Assembly: GCF_026341275.1 (NCBI RefSeq)
Contig: NZ_JAIFZO010000001.1
Span: forward strand, 139,910-203,909
Direction of reading: 5' to 3'
DNA length: 64,000 nt
Source: Streptomyces ortus
GTDB taxonomy: Bacteria; Actinomycetota; Actinomycetes; Streptomycetales; Streptomycetaceae
Shown here: piece by piece, positions 8,645 through 16,922 of the stretch
How positions within the stretch are numbered: the first letter of the stretch is position 1
Layout: each line of letters opens with the position of its first letter
Translations under genes and position numbers: made by a program
Notes under the pieces: generated by a model
The model's input: the letters and a program-made list of their open reading frames with translations, nothing else
Told to the model about the DNA's origin: nothing
Databases searched by the model: none

Positions 8645-10324
8645 ATGGTCTCCTTGCCGGAGCAGAAGAGCACTCGGGGTGGGGGTCCCGCCGCGCAGCA
8701 CTGTGAGCCGTTTCCGTCGGTGACAGTGGACGCGTCGGGCATCGTGCTGTCCCACAACGCCCGGGCCGCTGTTCTGCTGAGCCGCGTCGCCGTCGGTGCC
8801 GCGCTGGCCGAGGTCGCGCCCGGCTGGCTGGCCGAGGCCCATCTGCGGCAGGTCGGCGGTGCGGGGGAGGGATCACCGGCCTGGGCCGACGGCCGGATCG
8901 GCGGGCACCGCGTGAAGGCGCTCGCCGTACCGGACCGGAACGGTGCGGTGGCCTGGTGGCTGGTCGGTGACAGCGCTCCGGCGAGTGCCGCGCGGGAACT
9001 CGCGCGCGAACGGGCGAGAGCCGGACTGCTGCAGGAGCTCTCCTGCGAACTGCTCGCCTCGCTGGACGTCGACCGCTGTACGGCGATGGCCGTGCGACAG
9101 GCCGCCCGGCATCTGGCGGACGCGGCGGTCGTCGTCGGGACGGGCGACGGATGCACGTTCCCGGTGACGCGGTGCACCACCGACGGGCCCGTGGCGCAGG
9201 AGCGGGTCGCCCTGGATCCCGGGCAACTGCCCGGCCTGGCGGAGGCGTTGCAGGGGCTCCCCACGGTGTCCTCCCGCTGGACCGATCCCCGGCAAGTGCC
9301 GCCGTGGGCCGTGCCCGAGGGATTCGTGGGCGATGTCGCCGACATCGGTTCGGTCGTCGTGGTGCCGCTGCCGGGACACGGGGCGCCTATCGGAGGCCTC
9401 ATCCTGCTGCGCCGCCGACAGGCAGCCGCGTTCACCCTCGCCGAGGAGTCCTTCGCCCAGCTCTTCGCCGCACGCGCGGGCGCCGCCCTGTCAGTGGCCC
9501 GCAGCCACAGCCGCCAGGCGCACAGCACCGAGGTGCTGATACGCGACCTGCTGCCGCCCTCGCTCGGCCGGGTGCACGGCATCTGCTTCTCCGGCGGCTA
9601 CCGCGCCTCGGTGGCGGGCGAACGCGTCGGCGGTGACTTCTACGACCTGTACCCGGCCGACACACCGACGGCCGAGACCGTCGCGGTACTGGGCGACGTG
9701 TGCGGCAAGGGGCTGGAAGCCGCGGTCGTGGCAGGCGGAGTCCGCCACGCACTCCGGGCACTCGTCCCGTTCGCCGCCGACCACACCCGCCTGCTGACCC
9801 TCCTCAACGGCGCACTGCTGTCCTCACGTCGGACACCCTTCGTGACACTCGTCCTGGTCACCGCCGTGCGCCAGGACGCACGGGTGCGGCTGCGCGTCTC
9901 CAGCGCGGGCCATCCCGCCCCGCTCATCGTGCGCGCCACCGGCCAGGTGGAAGAGGTCAGGACCGACGGGACGCTGGTCGGCGTGTTCGCCGACATCGAG
10001 TTCAGGACCGCCGAGGTCGCTCTGCGCCCCGGTGAGACCTGCTTGCTCTACTCCGACGGAATCACCGAGGCGCGCGGTGGGCCGCAGGGTGACGTGATGT
10101 TCGGCGAGGACAGGTTGCGCGCCGTACTGGCCCAGTGCGCCGGGATGCCGGCCGAGGCGGTGACCGAACGCGTACAGATGGTCATCGCCCAGTGGGTGGG
10201 GGACGGCCCGCACGACGACATGGCGGTCCTGGCGATCGCCGCGCCCCGGGACAACCGTCCGACGACGGAGAACCAACCGGCCGACCGTACGACAACGGAG
10301 AACGAACCAACCGGAGGAAGGTGA
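8645..10324 (+). CDS. PAS/GAF-SpoIIE protein phosphatase (PP2C family)
   Basis: A 559-residue cytoplasmic signalling phosphatase. An N-terminal PAS-like segment (about 20-120; VTVDASGIVLSHNARAAVLL) is followed by a GAF domain (about 130-285; DRCTAMAVRQAARHLADAAVVVG). The PP2C/SpoIIE domain (about 300-530) has the metal-binding motif GERVGGDFYDLY near residue 325, GDVCGKGLEAA, SSAGHPAPL, YSDGITEAR and DDMAVLAI. Such proteins dephosphorylate anti-sigma factor antagonists (RsbV/SpoIIAA type). The stop at 10324 lies 5 nt before the likely start of a CarH-like B12-binding protein, so the pair is almost certainly one signalling unit. No clear RBS precedes ATG 8645, so the start is less secure than the function. 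Confidence 0.9.
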   Translation: MVSLPEQKSTRGGGPAAQHCEPFPSVTVDASGIVLSHNARAAVLLSRVAVGAALAEVAPGWLAEAHLRQVGGAGEGSPAWADGRIGGHRVKALAVPDRNGAVAWWLVGDSAPASAARELARERARAGLLQELSCELLASLDVDRCTAMAVRQAARHLADAAVVVGTGDGCTFPVTRCTTDGPVAQERVALDPGQLPGLAEALQGLPTVSSRWTDPRQVPPWAVPEGFVGDVADIGSVVVVPLPGHGAPIGGLILLRRRQAAAFTLAEESFAQLFAARAGAALSVARSHSRQAHSTEVLIRDLLPPSLGRVHGICFSGGYRASVAGERVGGDFYDLYPADTPTAETVAVLGDVCGKGLEAAVVAGGVRHALRALVPFAADHTRLLTLLNGALLSSRRTPFVTLVLVTAVRQDARVRLRVSSAGHPAPLIVRATGQVEEVRTDGTLVGVFADIEFRTAEVALRPGETCLLYSDGITEARGGPQGDVMFGEDRLRAVLAQCAGMPAEAVTERVQMVIAQWVGDGPHDDMAVLAIAAPRDNRPTTENQPADRTTTENEPTGGR

Positions 10325-10329
10325 AACGC

Positions 10330-11547
10330 GTGACCGACGGCAAGGAGGCCCACTCTCTCGCCGAGCCGCGTGAGCAACTGTGGCAGGCGCTGGGGGAGTA
10401 CGACGAGACGCGCGCTGTCGCCATCGTGCGGGACGCGCTCGGCACGACAGGGGCCGCTGAACGGACGCGTGCCGCGGGCGAGCGGGTTCTGCTCGAACTG
10501 ATCGCGCCGACGCAGGAACGGGTGGGCGTGGCCTGGGCGGCCAACGACATCACGGTGGCGCAGGAACACGCGGCCACGGCGATCAGCGAACGGTGCGTCG
10601 CGGCCGTCGCCGACGCCACCGCTCCAGCCCTCGCGCACCCCCGCACAGGCACGTTCGCGGGAACGGAAGAGCGAAGGGGAGGGGGAGGGGGAGGAGGGGA
10701 CGGAAGACGAGGCGGAAGAGGAGAGGGAAGTGGAGAGGGAAGAGGAGCGGGGAGGGTTCTGGTGTCGTGCGTCGACGGTGAGTGGCACTCCCTGCCCGCA
10801 CGGCTGGTAGGCGAGGTGCTGCGGTTACGGGGCTGGCGGGTCGACTATCTGGGAGCACAGGTCCCCACCGAGCATCTGGTCGAGCACGCGCGCCGCACCC
10901 AGGCACAGGCGGTCCTGCTGTCCTCGTCCATCCCGACACTCCTGCCCGGCGCCCACAACGCGATCAGCTCCTGCCAGGGGGCCGGCATTCCGGTACTGGC
11001 CGGAGGTGCCGCGTTCGGTCCGCAGGGCCGCTACGCCCGGCTCATGCGGGCCGAGTGGGCCAAGGACGCGTCCGACGCGGCCACCCTGCTCGACCGGCAC
11101 CTGACGCCGCCCGGCGCACACGCGGCCCGCCTCCCCGACCTGGACCTGCCGCACCTGGCCGACCAGGAATACACCATGGTCCGCCGGACCAAGCTCCAGT
11201 TGGTCAAGCAGACCCTCGCCGACGTCGAGGAGGGGTTTCCCGAGACGCGCCACTACAGCGAGTACCAGCGGGAACGCACCGTCGAGGACATCGACTTCAT
11301 CGTCGGTTACCTAGCCGCCGCCCTCTACGTCGACGACCCCGACCTGTTCACGAGGTTCATCACGTGGACCGCGGACATCCTGGCGGCCCGCGACGTCCCA
11401 CCGCGGTGCCTGCTCCCCGCTCTGGACTCGCTGCGGAACCAGCTCAAGGACTTCCCCCGAGCGATCGGCATCCTCACCGCCGCCCACGACGTCCTCGACC
11501 CACCACTCGCCCCGCCACCCGGCCCTGCATCCGGCCCTCGCGACTGA
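10330..11547 (+). CDS. CarH-like cobalamin-binding sensor protein, no DNA-binding domain
   Basis: A 405-residue protein. Residues about 10-105 are a helical cap with the pattern W69-x9-E79-H80 (WAANDITVAQEH), the Wx9EH signature of the light-sensing AdoCbl proteins CarH/LitR. Residues 142-260 are the Rossmann B12-binding domain with E151-x-H153-x-L (GEWHSLP; His is the expected cobalt ligand, the usual following Gly is Pro) and YLGAQVPTEHL. A 30-residue Gly/Arg/Glu linker (about 111-141) separates them. The C-terminal 130 residues are helical and unassigned. No MerR helix-turn-helix is present. GTG 10330 follows ggaggaag with good spacing; GTG 10321 is the alternative. It is coupled to the SpoIIE phosphatase gene. 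Confidence 0.82.
   Translation: MTDGKEAHSLAEPREQLWQALGEYDETRAVAIVRDALGTTGAAERTRAAGERVLLELIAPTQERVGVAWAANDITVAQEHAATAISERCVAAVADATAPALAHPRTGTFAGTEERRGGGGGGGDGRRGGRGEGSGEGRGAGRVLVSCVDGEWHSLPARLVGEVLRLRGWRVDYLGAQVPTEHLVEHARRTQAQAVLLSSSIPTLLPGAHNAISSCQGAGIPVLAGGAAFGPQGRYARLMRAEWAKDASDAATLLDRHLTPPGAHAARLPDLDLPHLADQEYTMVRRTKLQLVKQTLADVEEGFPETRHYSEYQRERTVEDIDFIVGYLAAALYVDDPDLFTRFITWTADILAARDVPPRCLLPALDSLRNQLKDFPRAIGILTAAHDVLDPPLAPPPGPASGPRD
10663..10757 (+). repeat. Purine-rich low-complexity tract inside the B12-protein gene
   Basis: About 95 bp of almost uninterrupted G/A on the coding strand, made of ggggga, ggaaga and gagagg units, including a pure purine run at 10674-10700. It encodes the Gly/Arg/Glu linker between the two domains of the cobalamin-binding protein. 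Confidence 0.7.
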
Positions 11548-11562
11548 CCGCGTGGCGGGGGC

Positions 11563-11620
11563 ACCCGCGCGCTCCGGCACCCGCTGATGCGGGAGCGTGC
11601 GGGTGCCGGAGCGCGCGGGT
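11563..11620. terminator. 22-bp perfect hairpin between convergent genes
   Basis: Arms 11563-11584 and 11599-11620 are perfectly complementary over 22 bp (left arm begins ACCCGCGCGCTCC) with a 14-nt loop. It lies 16 bp after the stop of the B12-protein gene and 20 bp before the stop of the convergent secreted-protein gene, so it can serve both directions. Confidence 0.85.
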
Positions 11621-11639
11621 CTGTCCGCGGGGTCGTCGG

Positions 11640-12125
11640 CTACCACCAGTCCGTGCACTGCACCGCCTGGCCGCCCCCGCCACCGCAGGCACGGAAACGG
11701 TAGTTCGGGCTGTTGTCCGTCACTTTCGCCGCGCTGGTCAGCTGAAAGCCGTCACGGCCTGCCTTGAACGGTCCGCACTGGACGTGGACCGTGCTGCCGT
11801 CCAGCGTCCAGTCCATCCACACGTCGTCTCCCGCGCGCGGGACCGTGAGCGCGGCGAATCCGTAGACCTTGTCGTCGATGGTGACAGCTCGCAGGCCGAT
11901 GCGCCCGACGAGACCTTGCGGGTCGGACGGGCGCAACAACTTGTCCCCGGGGCCGGCCGCGACACCGACCAGACTGTCGGAGATGTCGCGGAACCCGTTG
12001 GTTCCACGCTCGCAATCGGATGCGGACGCCAGTGCCGTACCCGGCATGGCGACGGTGACTCCACCTGCCAGCAGTACACCGGCGGCAGCAGTGCAGGCTG
12101 CTTTGGCAATTGCGCGTCTGGTCAT
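11640..12125 (-). CDS. Secreted hypothetical protein
   Basis: A 161-residue protein with a clear Sec signal peptide: MTRRAIAKAAC, a hydrophobic core, and a likely cleavage after ALA-SA near residue 35. The mature part of about 125 residues has four Cys (SDCERG, VQCGPF, FRACGG, VQCTDWW), which would allow two disulfides, and a Gly5 run near the end. No family was recognised. ATG 12125 is chosen over the longer in-frame start at 12164 because ggggaagg lies 7 nt upstream and the signal peptide begins here. It ends at the shared hairpin with the B12-sensor gene. Confidence 0.7.
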   Translation of the reverse strand: MTRRAIAKAACTAAAGVLLAGGVTVAMPGTALASASDCERGTNGFRDISDSLVGVAAGPGDKLLRPSDPQGLVGRIGLRAVTIDDKVYGFAALTVPRAGDDVWMDWTLDGSTVHVQCGPFKAGRDGFQLTSAAKVTDNSPNYRFRACGGGGGQAVQCTDWW

Positions 12126-12439
12126 GACGATGCCTTCCCCTCGGGCGACGAACAGCGAGTACAACGCGAGCTGTCGGCGCCGCGTCTACCGAACCCGGCG
12201 GCGCCGCTGTAAGGCAACCACGGGAGAAAGCGCCACCGTCCTGACACTTGTCAGGATGTGCTGAAGGGCCGGGTGTGAAGGCCGGCGCACGGCCACGCCG
12301 AGTTGGCGAGCTTCTGGCTCGACTCCTCCGAGCCGATCCGAGCCGATCCGATCCGATCCGAGCCGATCCGAGCCGTCACGCCGACACGCCGTTGAGGTGA
12401 CACGCCTTCACGTCGGTACGTCGTTACGTCATTACGTCG
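12126..12439. other. Intergenic region, 314 bp, with two tandem-repeat tracts
   Basis: No convincing gene. It holds the promoter side of the secreted-protein gene and two short tandem repeats described separately (12329-12375 and 12417-12448). The metallophosphoesterase gene ends at its right border. Confidence 0.6.
12329..12375. repeat. 10-bp tandem repeat, 4.7 copies
   Basis: Unit CGAGCCGATC repeated at 12329, 12339, 12349 (one substitution, CGATCCGATC), 12359 and partly at 12369. Not coding in any credible frame. Confidence 0.9.
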
Positions 12440-12448
12440 TTACGTCGA
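12417..12448. repeat. 8-bp tandem repeat, 4 copies
   Basis: Units TACGTCGT, TACGTCAT, TACGTCGT, TACGTCGA in direct tandem. The last unit overlaps the stop codon of the metallophosphoesterase gene (12440-12442), so the repeat has supplied the gene's 3' end. Confidence 0.85.
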
Positions 12449-13660
12449 GCTGGGCCGCTGCGGGGCGCGGAGCACGAGCAGGGTGATCTCGCTGGGGGCG
12501 AAGACGCGGAACGGCGGGCCCCAGAAGCCGGTGCCCCGGCTGGTGTAGAGGAGGGTGCGGAGGCCGTGTCGGCTGAGGCCGGCGAGGGCGGGCTGATCGA
12601 GGCGGACGAGGTGGTGGAAGGGCCAGATCTGGCCGCCGTGGGTATGGCCCGAGAGCTGGAGGTCCACGCCACCTGCCGCGGCCTGGTCGATGAACTTCGG
12701 CTGATGGGCCAGGAGCAGGACGGGCAGGTCGGGGTCGGCGCCGTTCAGCGCTCCGTCGAGGTGGGCGCCGTGTCCGGCCAGGCCGGAGGACTCCGCGGTG
12801 ACGTCGTCCACGCCGGCGACGACGAGGGTGTCGCCGCCGCGTTCGAGCAGCAAGTGGCGGTTGCGCAGCGGCTCCCAGCCCAGTTCGTCCATCAGGTCGA
12901 CCCAGCCCTGGGCCTCGCTGTAGTACTCGTGGTTGCCGGTGACGTAGACCCGGGCCAGGGTCGCCCGCACGGTGGCGAGGGGGGTGGCCTGGGTGCGACG
13001 GCGTTCGGCCGTGCCGTCCGCGATGTCGCCGGTATGGCAGACCAGGTCGGCCTCCAGGGCGTTCACCGTCTCGCACACCCGTGCCGACCAGCGGGCGCGG
13101 TCGAGGGGGCCGTAGTGCGTGTCGGTGATGAGGGCGACGCGAAGTCCGTCCAACCCGGGCCCCAGGCGGGGGAGTTGTACGTCGAGACTACGCACCCGCG
13201 GCACCCGGCGGGCCTCGGCGTACCCCCAGCCGAGCAGTGCGACCGTCACACCGAGGACGGCCCACGTGACGATCCGGGCCCGGTCCTGGCCCTCGCCGAC
13301 ACCGGCCACGGTCAGGGCGAGCCGCAGGAGGACGCCGAGCAGCACGGACCAGGTGAACAGGACCCAACTGGCGCCCAGCAGGCTGTCACCGACGATCGCC
13401 GCCCCGTCCTGCTGGCGTCGGCCATGGCCCCGCGCCATCGCGAGCGGCATACCGATGAGGCCGAGGACGAACACACCCGTGCCGGCGAGCGTGACGGGCA
13501 ACGGCCACTGCTGTCCGGCGTACAGGAGCACCCAGCACGGCACCGCCCACAACAGGACGGGTGCGATCAGGGGGAGGTAGCGCATCAGGCGGTGCAGCGT
13601 GCTCCGCCGCTCGGCCTGCGCCTCACTGTCGGTGGGCCGGGTGTCGCTGGTGTCGGTCAC
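12440..13660 (-). CDS. Membrane-anchored metallophosphoesterase
   Basis: A 406-residue protein. The N-terminal third has about four membrane segments (LIAPVLLWAVPCWVLLY, a second near FVLGLIGMPLA, then two more). The calcineurin-like phosphoesterase domain (about 165-400) follows with all metal-binding motifs: ITDTHYG (DxH), HTGDIAD (GD), GNHEYY (GNH), LLAHQPKF and SGHTHGGQIWPF. It hydrolyses a phosphoester with two metal ions, and resembles the YkuE/YaeI group. GTG 13660 is chosen because aaggagggg lies upstream; longer in-frame starts add an unlikely Arg-rich leader. Confidence 0.88.
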   Translation of the reverse strand: MTDTSDTRPTDSEAQAERRSTLHRLMRYLPLIAPVLLWAVPCWVLLYAGQQWPLPVTLAGTGVFVLGLIGMPLAMARGHGRRQQDGAAIVGDSLLGASWVLFTWSVLLGVLLRLALTVAGVGEGQDRARIVTWAVLGVTVALLGWGYAEARRVPRVRSLDVQLPRLGPGLDGLRVALITDTHYGPLDRARWSARVCETVNALEADLVCHTGDIADGTAERRRTQATPLATVRATLARVYVTGNHEYYSEAQGWVDLMDELGWEPLRNRHLLLERGGDTLVVAGVDDVTAESSGLAGHGAHLDGALNGADPDLPVLLLAHQPKFIDQAAAGGVDLQLSGHTHGGQIWPFHHLVRLDQPALAGLSRHGLRTLLYTSRGTGFWGPPFRVFAPSEITLLVLRAPQRPSST

Positions 13661-13863
13661 GCTTCCCCTCCTTGGCCGGACGGCCGTCCCGCGCACTGTA
13701 TCCGGTGGTCCTCGCACCGGTCCGACGCGGTGCGCAGGCACCAGCAGGCACCAGCGGGCAATGTGCGTACGGAGGCGCACACGAAGGCCCCACGTTCTTA
13801 CACTCCTGACCTCTTCGACCGGCGGCACAGCCGTCCGACTGGTTCAGGGCACGTGGGGCTGGT

Positions 13864-14541
13864 TCAGGACGTATGGGGCCGGGCCGACCTCGACGTGGAA
13901 CCCGAACCGTCCTGGCGCTCATGCGCCGCAGCTCGGGACGGTTGCGGATCAGGACGCCCATGCCCAGTGGCCAGGGCCCATGCGTCGATGTCCTGATAAC
14001 GCCGTGGACCTGGATGGCCTCTTACCGTGCTGCCGACCAGGTGGAGGCGTTCGGTCTGCCAAGGGTGTCCGGTGAAGCCGTCGAGGCAGGCGGTCGCCGC
14101 CGTTATGGACGCGGTGTCGTAACGGCGAGCGCGGGCCAGCGTGAGGTGGGGCCGCAGCGGACGTTCGACGAAGGCGACGCCGCAGTCCCTGACCCGCGCC
14201 CGTACCGCCTCGGTCAACGCGTGCAGTTGGCCGAGATCGCCCTCGATACCGCTCCACAGCACTCGCTCGTCGAAGTGTCCGCCACCGCTCAGTGTCAGTT
14301 CGAACGGGGGGTGGGCAGCCGCGAGATCGGCGAGCGGGGAACGAAGCAGGTGGACGGCCCGCACCGGCAGCTCGCCCAGGAAGGCCAGAGTGATGTGCCA
14401 GTCCTCGATGCGGTTCCAACGCAGCTCGGGATGGGCGGCGTAGGCCGGGCCCAGTGCGCGCGCCAACTCGTTCTTCGCGTCGTTGGGCGGCGCGAGGGCG
14501 ACAAACGCGTGCTGGGTGGCGGTCTGAGGCGGCTCGGTCAC
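13864..14541 (-). CDS. thpR: RNA 2',3'-cyclic phosphodiesterase (LigT/ThpR)
   Basis: A 225-residue member of the 2H phosphoesterase family, which opens 2',3'-cyclic phosphates at RNA ends. Both catalytic HxTx motifs are present: H49-I-T-L and H132-L-T-L, about 80 residues apart as in the family. The start of the conserved fold (HAFVALAPPNDAKNELARAL) is close to ATG 14541. The last 35 residues are a polar, Ser/Arg-rich tail beyond the family core, probably neutral read-out of repetitive DNA near 13840-13880. Confidence 0.88.
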   Translation of the reverse strand: MTEPPQTATQHAFVALAPPNDAKNELARALGPAYAAHPELRWNRIEDWHITLAFLGELPVRAVHLLRSPLADLAAAHPPFELTLSGGGHFDERVLWSGIEGDLGQLHALTEAVRARVRDCGVAFVERPLRPHLTLARARRYDTASITAATACLDGFTGHPWQTERLHLVGSTVRGHPGPRRYQDIDAWALATGHGRPDPQPSRAAAHERQDGSGSTSRSARPHTS

Positions 14542-14639
14542 GGATGTCTTCTTACCTCATGCACCCGGGATGCACACGGCGCCGAAGCCCCACTGCGCGC
14601 CTTCATCTGCGTTTCGCCTCGATGCACTACGGCGTCCGG

Positions 14640-15023
14640 CTACGGCGTCAGGAACCGTTCAACCCTCTGTCGCAGATCAAGTGGCGGGTCGGTCAACGTC
14701 GAGACGATTGCGCGAAGCTCGCGGCCAAGTTCGGGAGATTCGGTCCACACCGACGGGTTCCTGGTGAGGACCGCAGACAGCAGATCACCTTGGTACATGT
14801 CTCCTTACGCCATCGGATCGCCCCGCAGCACCTCCAGGGCCAGTGGCAGGAGGCAGGGCAGTCCTATGTCCTGCCCGATCAACAGACGCATGTCCTCGAC
14901 CGCCAGCTCACCGATCGGCCGACGCCGCAAGGCATGTGCAGTAGCGACAAGACGAGTGGCGTCCTGCGGAGGAGCCGGCCAGCGGTCGCGTTCAATCTCT
15001 TCAAGGGAGCGTTCATAATCCAT
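14640..15023 (-). pseudogene. CdiI-type immunity protein gene, interrupted by one TAA
   Basis: Reading from ATG 15023 gives MDYERSLEEIERDRW, then RLVATAHALRRRPIGEL, AVEDMRLLIGQDIGLP and LLPLALEVLRGDPMA. This is the pattern of the contact-dependent growth inhibition immunity (CdiI_3-like) family. A TAA at 14805-14807 follows codon 72. Translation past it in the same frame gives GDMYQGDLLSAVLTRNP and a plausible C-terminus, ending at TAG 14640-14642 (127 codons including the stop). Relatives, from memory, have Glu at this position (DPMAEGDMYQGDLL), so GAA to TAA is the simplest lesion. No toxin gene is adjacent and the RBS is weak. Confidence 0.78.
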
Positions 15024-15323
15024 GCGCGAGAGGCGCCTGATGGCCAGAGTCCAGGTCAGACGCCTCTTCCTGGCGCATCCCCCGCCGACACCACCACAGC
15101 CCGCGCCGGCGAGGCCATGATCCTGGTGGTGCCTCACATCCTGCGCCGACACGACTTCCGGTCCTTCGCCGTTCCCCTCGCCGGGGCAGGGGCCGGGAAG
15201 CGGGAACTGGCTCCGGAAGAGGAGGTAAGGCGCTGGCCGCCCGGCGCACAGCCCTGTCGCTGTGTGCCACTTCGGTGTCCGCCACGGCACCCCGGGAGGG
15301 ATCTCGGTGGCGGTCGGTGCGGG
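15024..15323. other. Region between the immunity pseudogene and the beta-propeller gene
   Basis: 300 bp. No toxin remnant or other gene could be recognised on either strand. Open frames here are antisense or read-through extensions without family patterns. Confidence 0.45.
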
Positions 15324-16574
15324 TCAGACGGCGGCGATGCCTTCCATGCCGGACTCGTCGAAGACGGGCAGGTCCTTGGCGGTCGTGACCTTGGTGAGGG
15401 AGCCGTCCGCCTCGACGCGGAAGCCGTCGACGGTGCCGGAGACGGCGTTCTGGACGTAGACGAACCTCTCGTCCTCGGTCACGGCGAGGTCGATCACGCC
15501 CTGTGAGTTGGCTGAGGGTGGGGTGGCGATGCCCACCTCGTTGGTCAGGGACAGCTTGCCGTGCTTGTCCATGCGGTAGCCGGTGACCGTGGAGTTGCCG
15601 GTGTTGCCGCCGTAGAAGTAGTTGCCCGCACGCACCAGCCAGCACAGGACCTCCTGGCCGCTGGGCAGGGGCTGCTGCAGGATCTTCAACTTGCCGTCTC
15701 GCTTCACCTTGTACGTGGTGACCGTGGACTTCTCGGCCTCGGCGACCAGCATCCGCTTCCCGGTCGCGTCGAAGCTGATCGCGAACGGGACGCCGCCGGC
15801 CGACTTGTTGACGACCGGTTCGGCGACGGCCGGCAGACCGTTCCGCTTCATCGGGAAGACCTCGACCGTGTTGTTGCCCTTGGTGGTGACCACCAGGTTG
15901 CGCCCGTCCGGGGTGAACTCGACCTCGCCGGGTGAGGTGTCGAAGCGGGGTATGTCCTTGTTCTTCAGGCCCAGGGAGCGGTGGGACCCGTGCAGTGGCT
16001 TGAGTCCCTCACTGGTGATCCTGAAGCCTTGGACGCTGCCCTCCCCGCCCGCGTTCATGACGTACGCGACCCTGCCGTGCACCGTGATGCTCGAGGGGAA
16101 CCGCCCGCCGGAGCTCACGATCTTCCGCTGGCCGAGCCGCTGCCCCTCGACGCGGAAGGAGGTCACCGTGCCACTGCCCGCGTTGACGGCCAGCAGCATC
16201 CCTGAGTCGTCGTCGTAGACGAGCGAGTCCTGGGAGGCGAGCGAGTCGGTGGGCGCGTCAACCTGGTCCCCGCCGTTGCCGCCGGTCGCGTAGGTCCCCG
16301 AGGGACTGAGTTTGCCGTCGTCGCCCCGTGCGAACACGTGGATGGTGTTGCCGTCCAGCTCGTTGCCCTGGACGAAGACGGCGTGGTCGGCCCCGGTGGT
16401 GCTCCCGGAGTGCTGACTGGCCGAGGCCAGGGACACGGCCACCGTGGCCGCTCCGGCGACGGCGAGGGCGCCGCCGCTGATCACGATGCGCCGAGTCCTG
16501 GACTTCGCCCGGTGGCCGCCACGCGTGCTGGCGGGCCGGCTCGTGCGGAGGTGGTCTTGGTGGCTGTTGCGCAT
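15324..16574 (-). CDS. Exported beta-propeller protein of the lactonase (YbhE) type
   Basis: A 416-residue protein with an Arg-rich N-terminus (KSRTRR) followed by a hydrophobic export segment (IVISGGALAVAGAATVAVSLASA, residues about 31-53). The rest consists of repeated blades such as VEFTPDGRNLVVTTKGNNTVEVF, ISFDATGKRMLVAEAEKSTVTTY and VTEDERFVYVQNAVSGTVDGF, as in the 6-phosphogluconolactonase-like seven-bladed propellers. Exported streptomycete members have no proven lactonase activity, so the enzyme name is only a family label. It is divergent from a small membrane protein gene across a 348-bp region. Confidence 0.8.
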   Translation of the reverse strand: MRNSHQDHLRTSRPASTRGGHRAKSRTRRIVISGGALAVAGAATVAVSLASASQHSGSTTGADHAVFVQGNELDGNTIHVFARGDDGKLSPSGTYATGGNGGDQVDAPTDSLASQDSLVYDDDSGMLLAVNAGSGTVTSFRVEGQRLGQRKIVSSGGRFPSSITVHGRVAYVMNAGGEGSVQGFRITSEGLKPLHGSHRSLGLKNKDIPRFDTSPGEVEFTPDGRNLVVTTKGNNTVEVFPMKRNGLPAVAEPVVNKSAGGVPFAISFDATGKRMLVAEAEKSTVTTYKVKRDGKLKILQQPLPSGQEVLCWLVRAGNYFYGGNTGNSTVTGYRMDKHGKLSLTNEVGIATPPSANSQGVIDLAVTEDERFVYVQNAVSGTVDGFRVEADGSLTKVTTAKDLPVFDESGMEGIAAV

Positions 16575-16922
16575 GTTCGCGTCCCGTTCTTTGTGTCTGT
16601 CGATGCGGCCTACGTGCTGTGGACTGCATCAGTGTGGTTTGAGGGAGCGGTGTGACGACGTGGAACTGTCGTCGCGTCAGACTCTTGTAAGACGGCTCCT
16701 GGCGGCAGAGACGGGGCGGGCCCCGGGGCGGCCTGCATGCGGCAGGCAACGCAATGAGGGACGCCCGCGCCCACTTGGCCACGGCGCGGGCCCTGGCTCG
16801 GGATGCCCTGAGCGATGGAGTCGTCCCGAGTCGTCCGAGCCGTCCCGCCTGAAGGCGGCAAGAGTCTTACGGAACCCTTACGCGGTCCTGTTGGAGGACA
16901 TCACCCGCCTACGCTCGCAAGG
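16575..16922. other. Divergent intergenic region, 348 bp
   Basis: Lies between the propeller gene and a small membrane protein gene. It contains short inverted motifs such as cgacg-N9-cgtcg near 16655. A longer in-frame start for the membrane protein at 16815 is possible. Nothing else is supported. Confidence 0.4.

Noticed and set aside
12329..12448. CRISPR array
   Set aside because: Units are 8-10 bp in direct tandem without unique spacers.
15024..15290. Toxin gene partner for the CdiI-type immunity relic
   Set aside because: The open frame upstream of the immunity start is Gly/Pro/Arg-rich read-through with no nuclease or toxin pattern.
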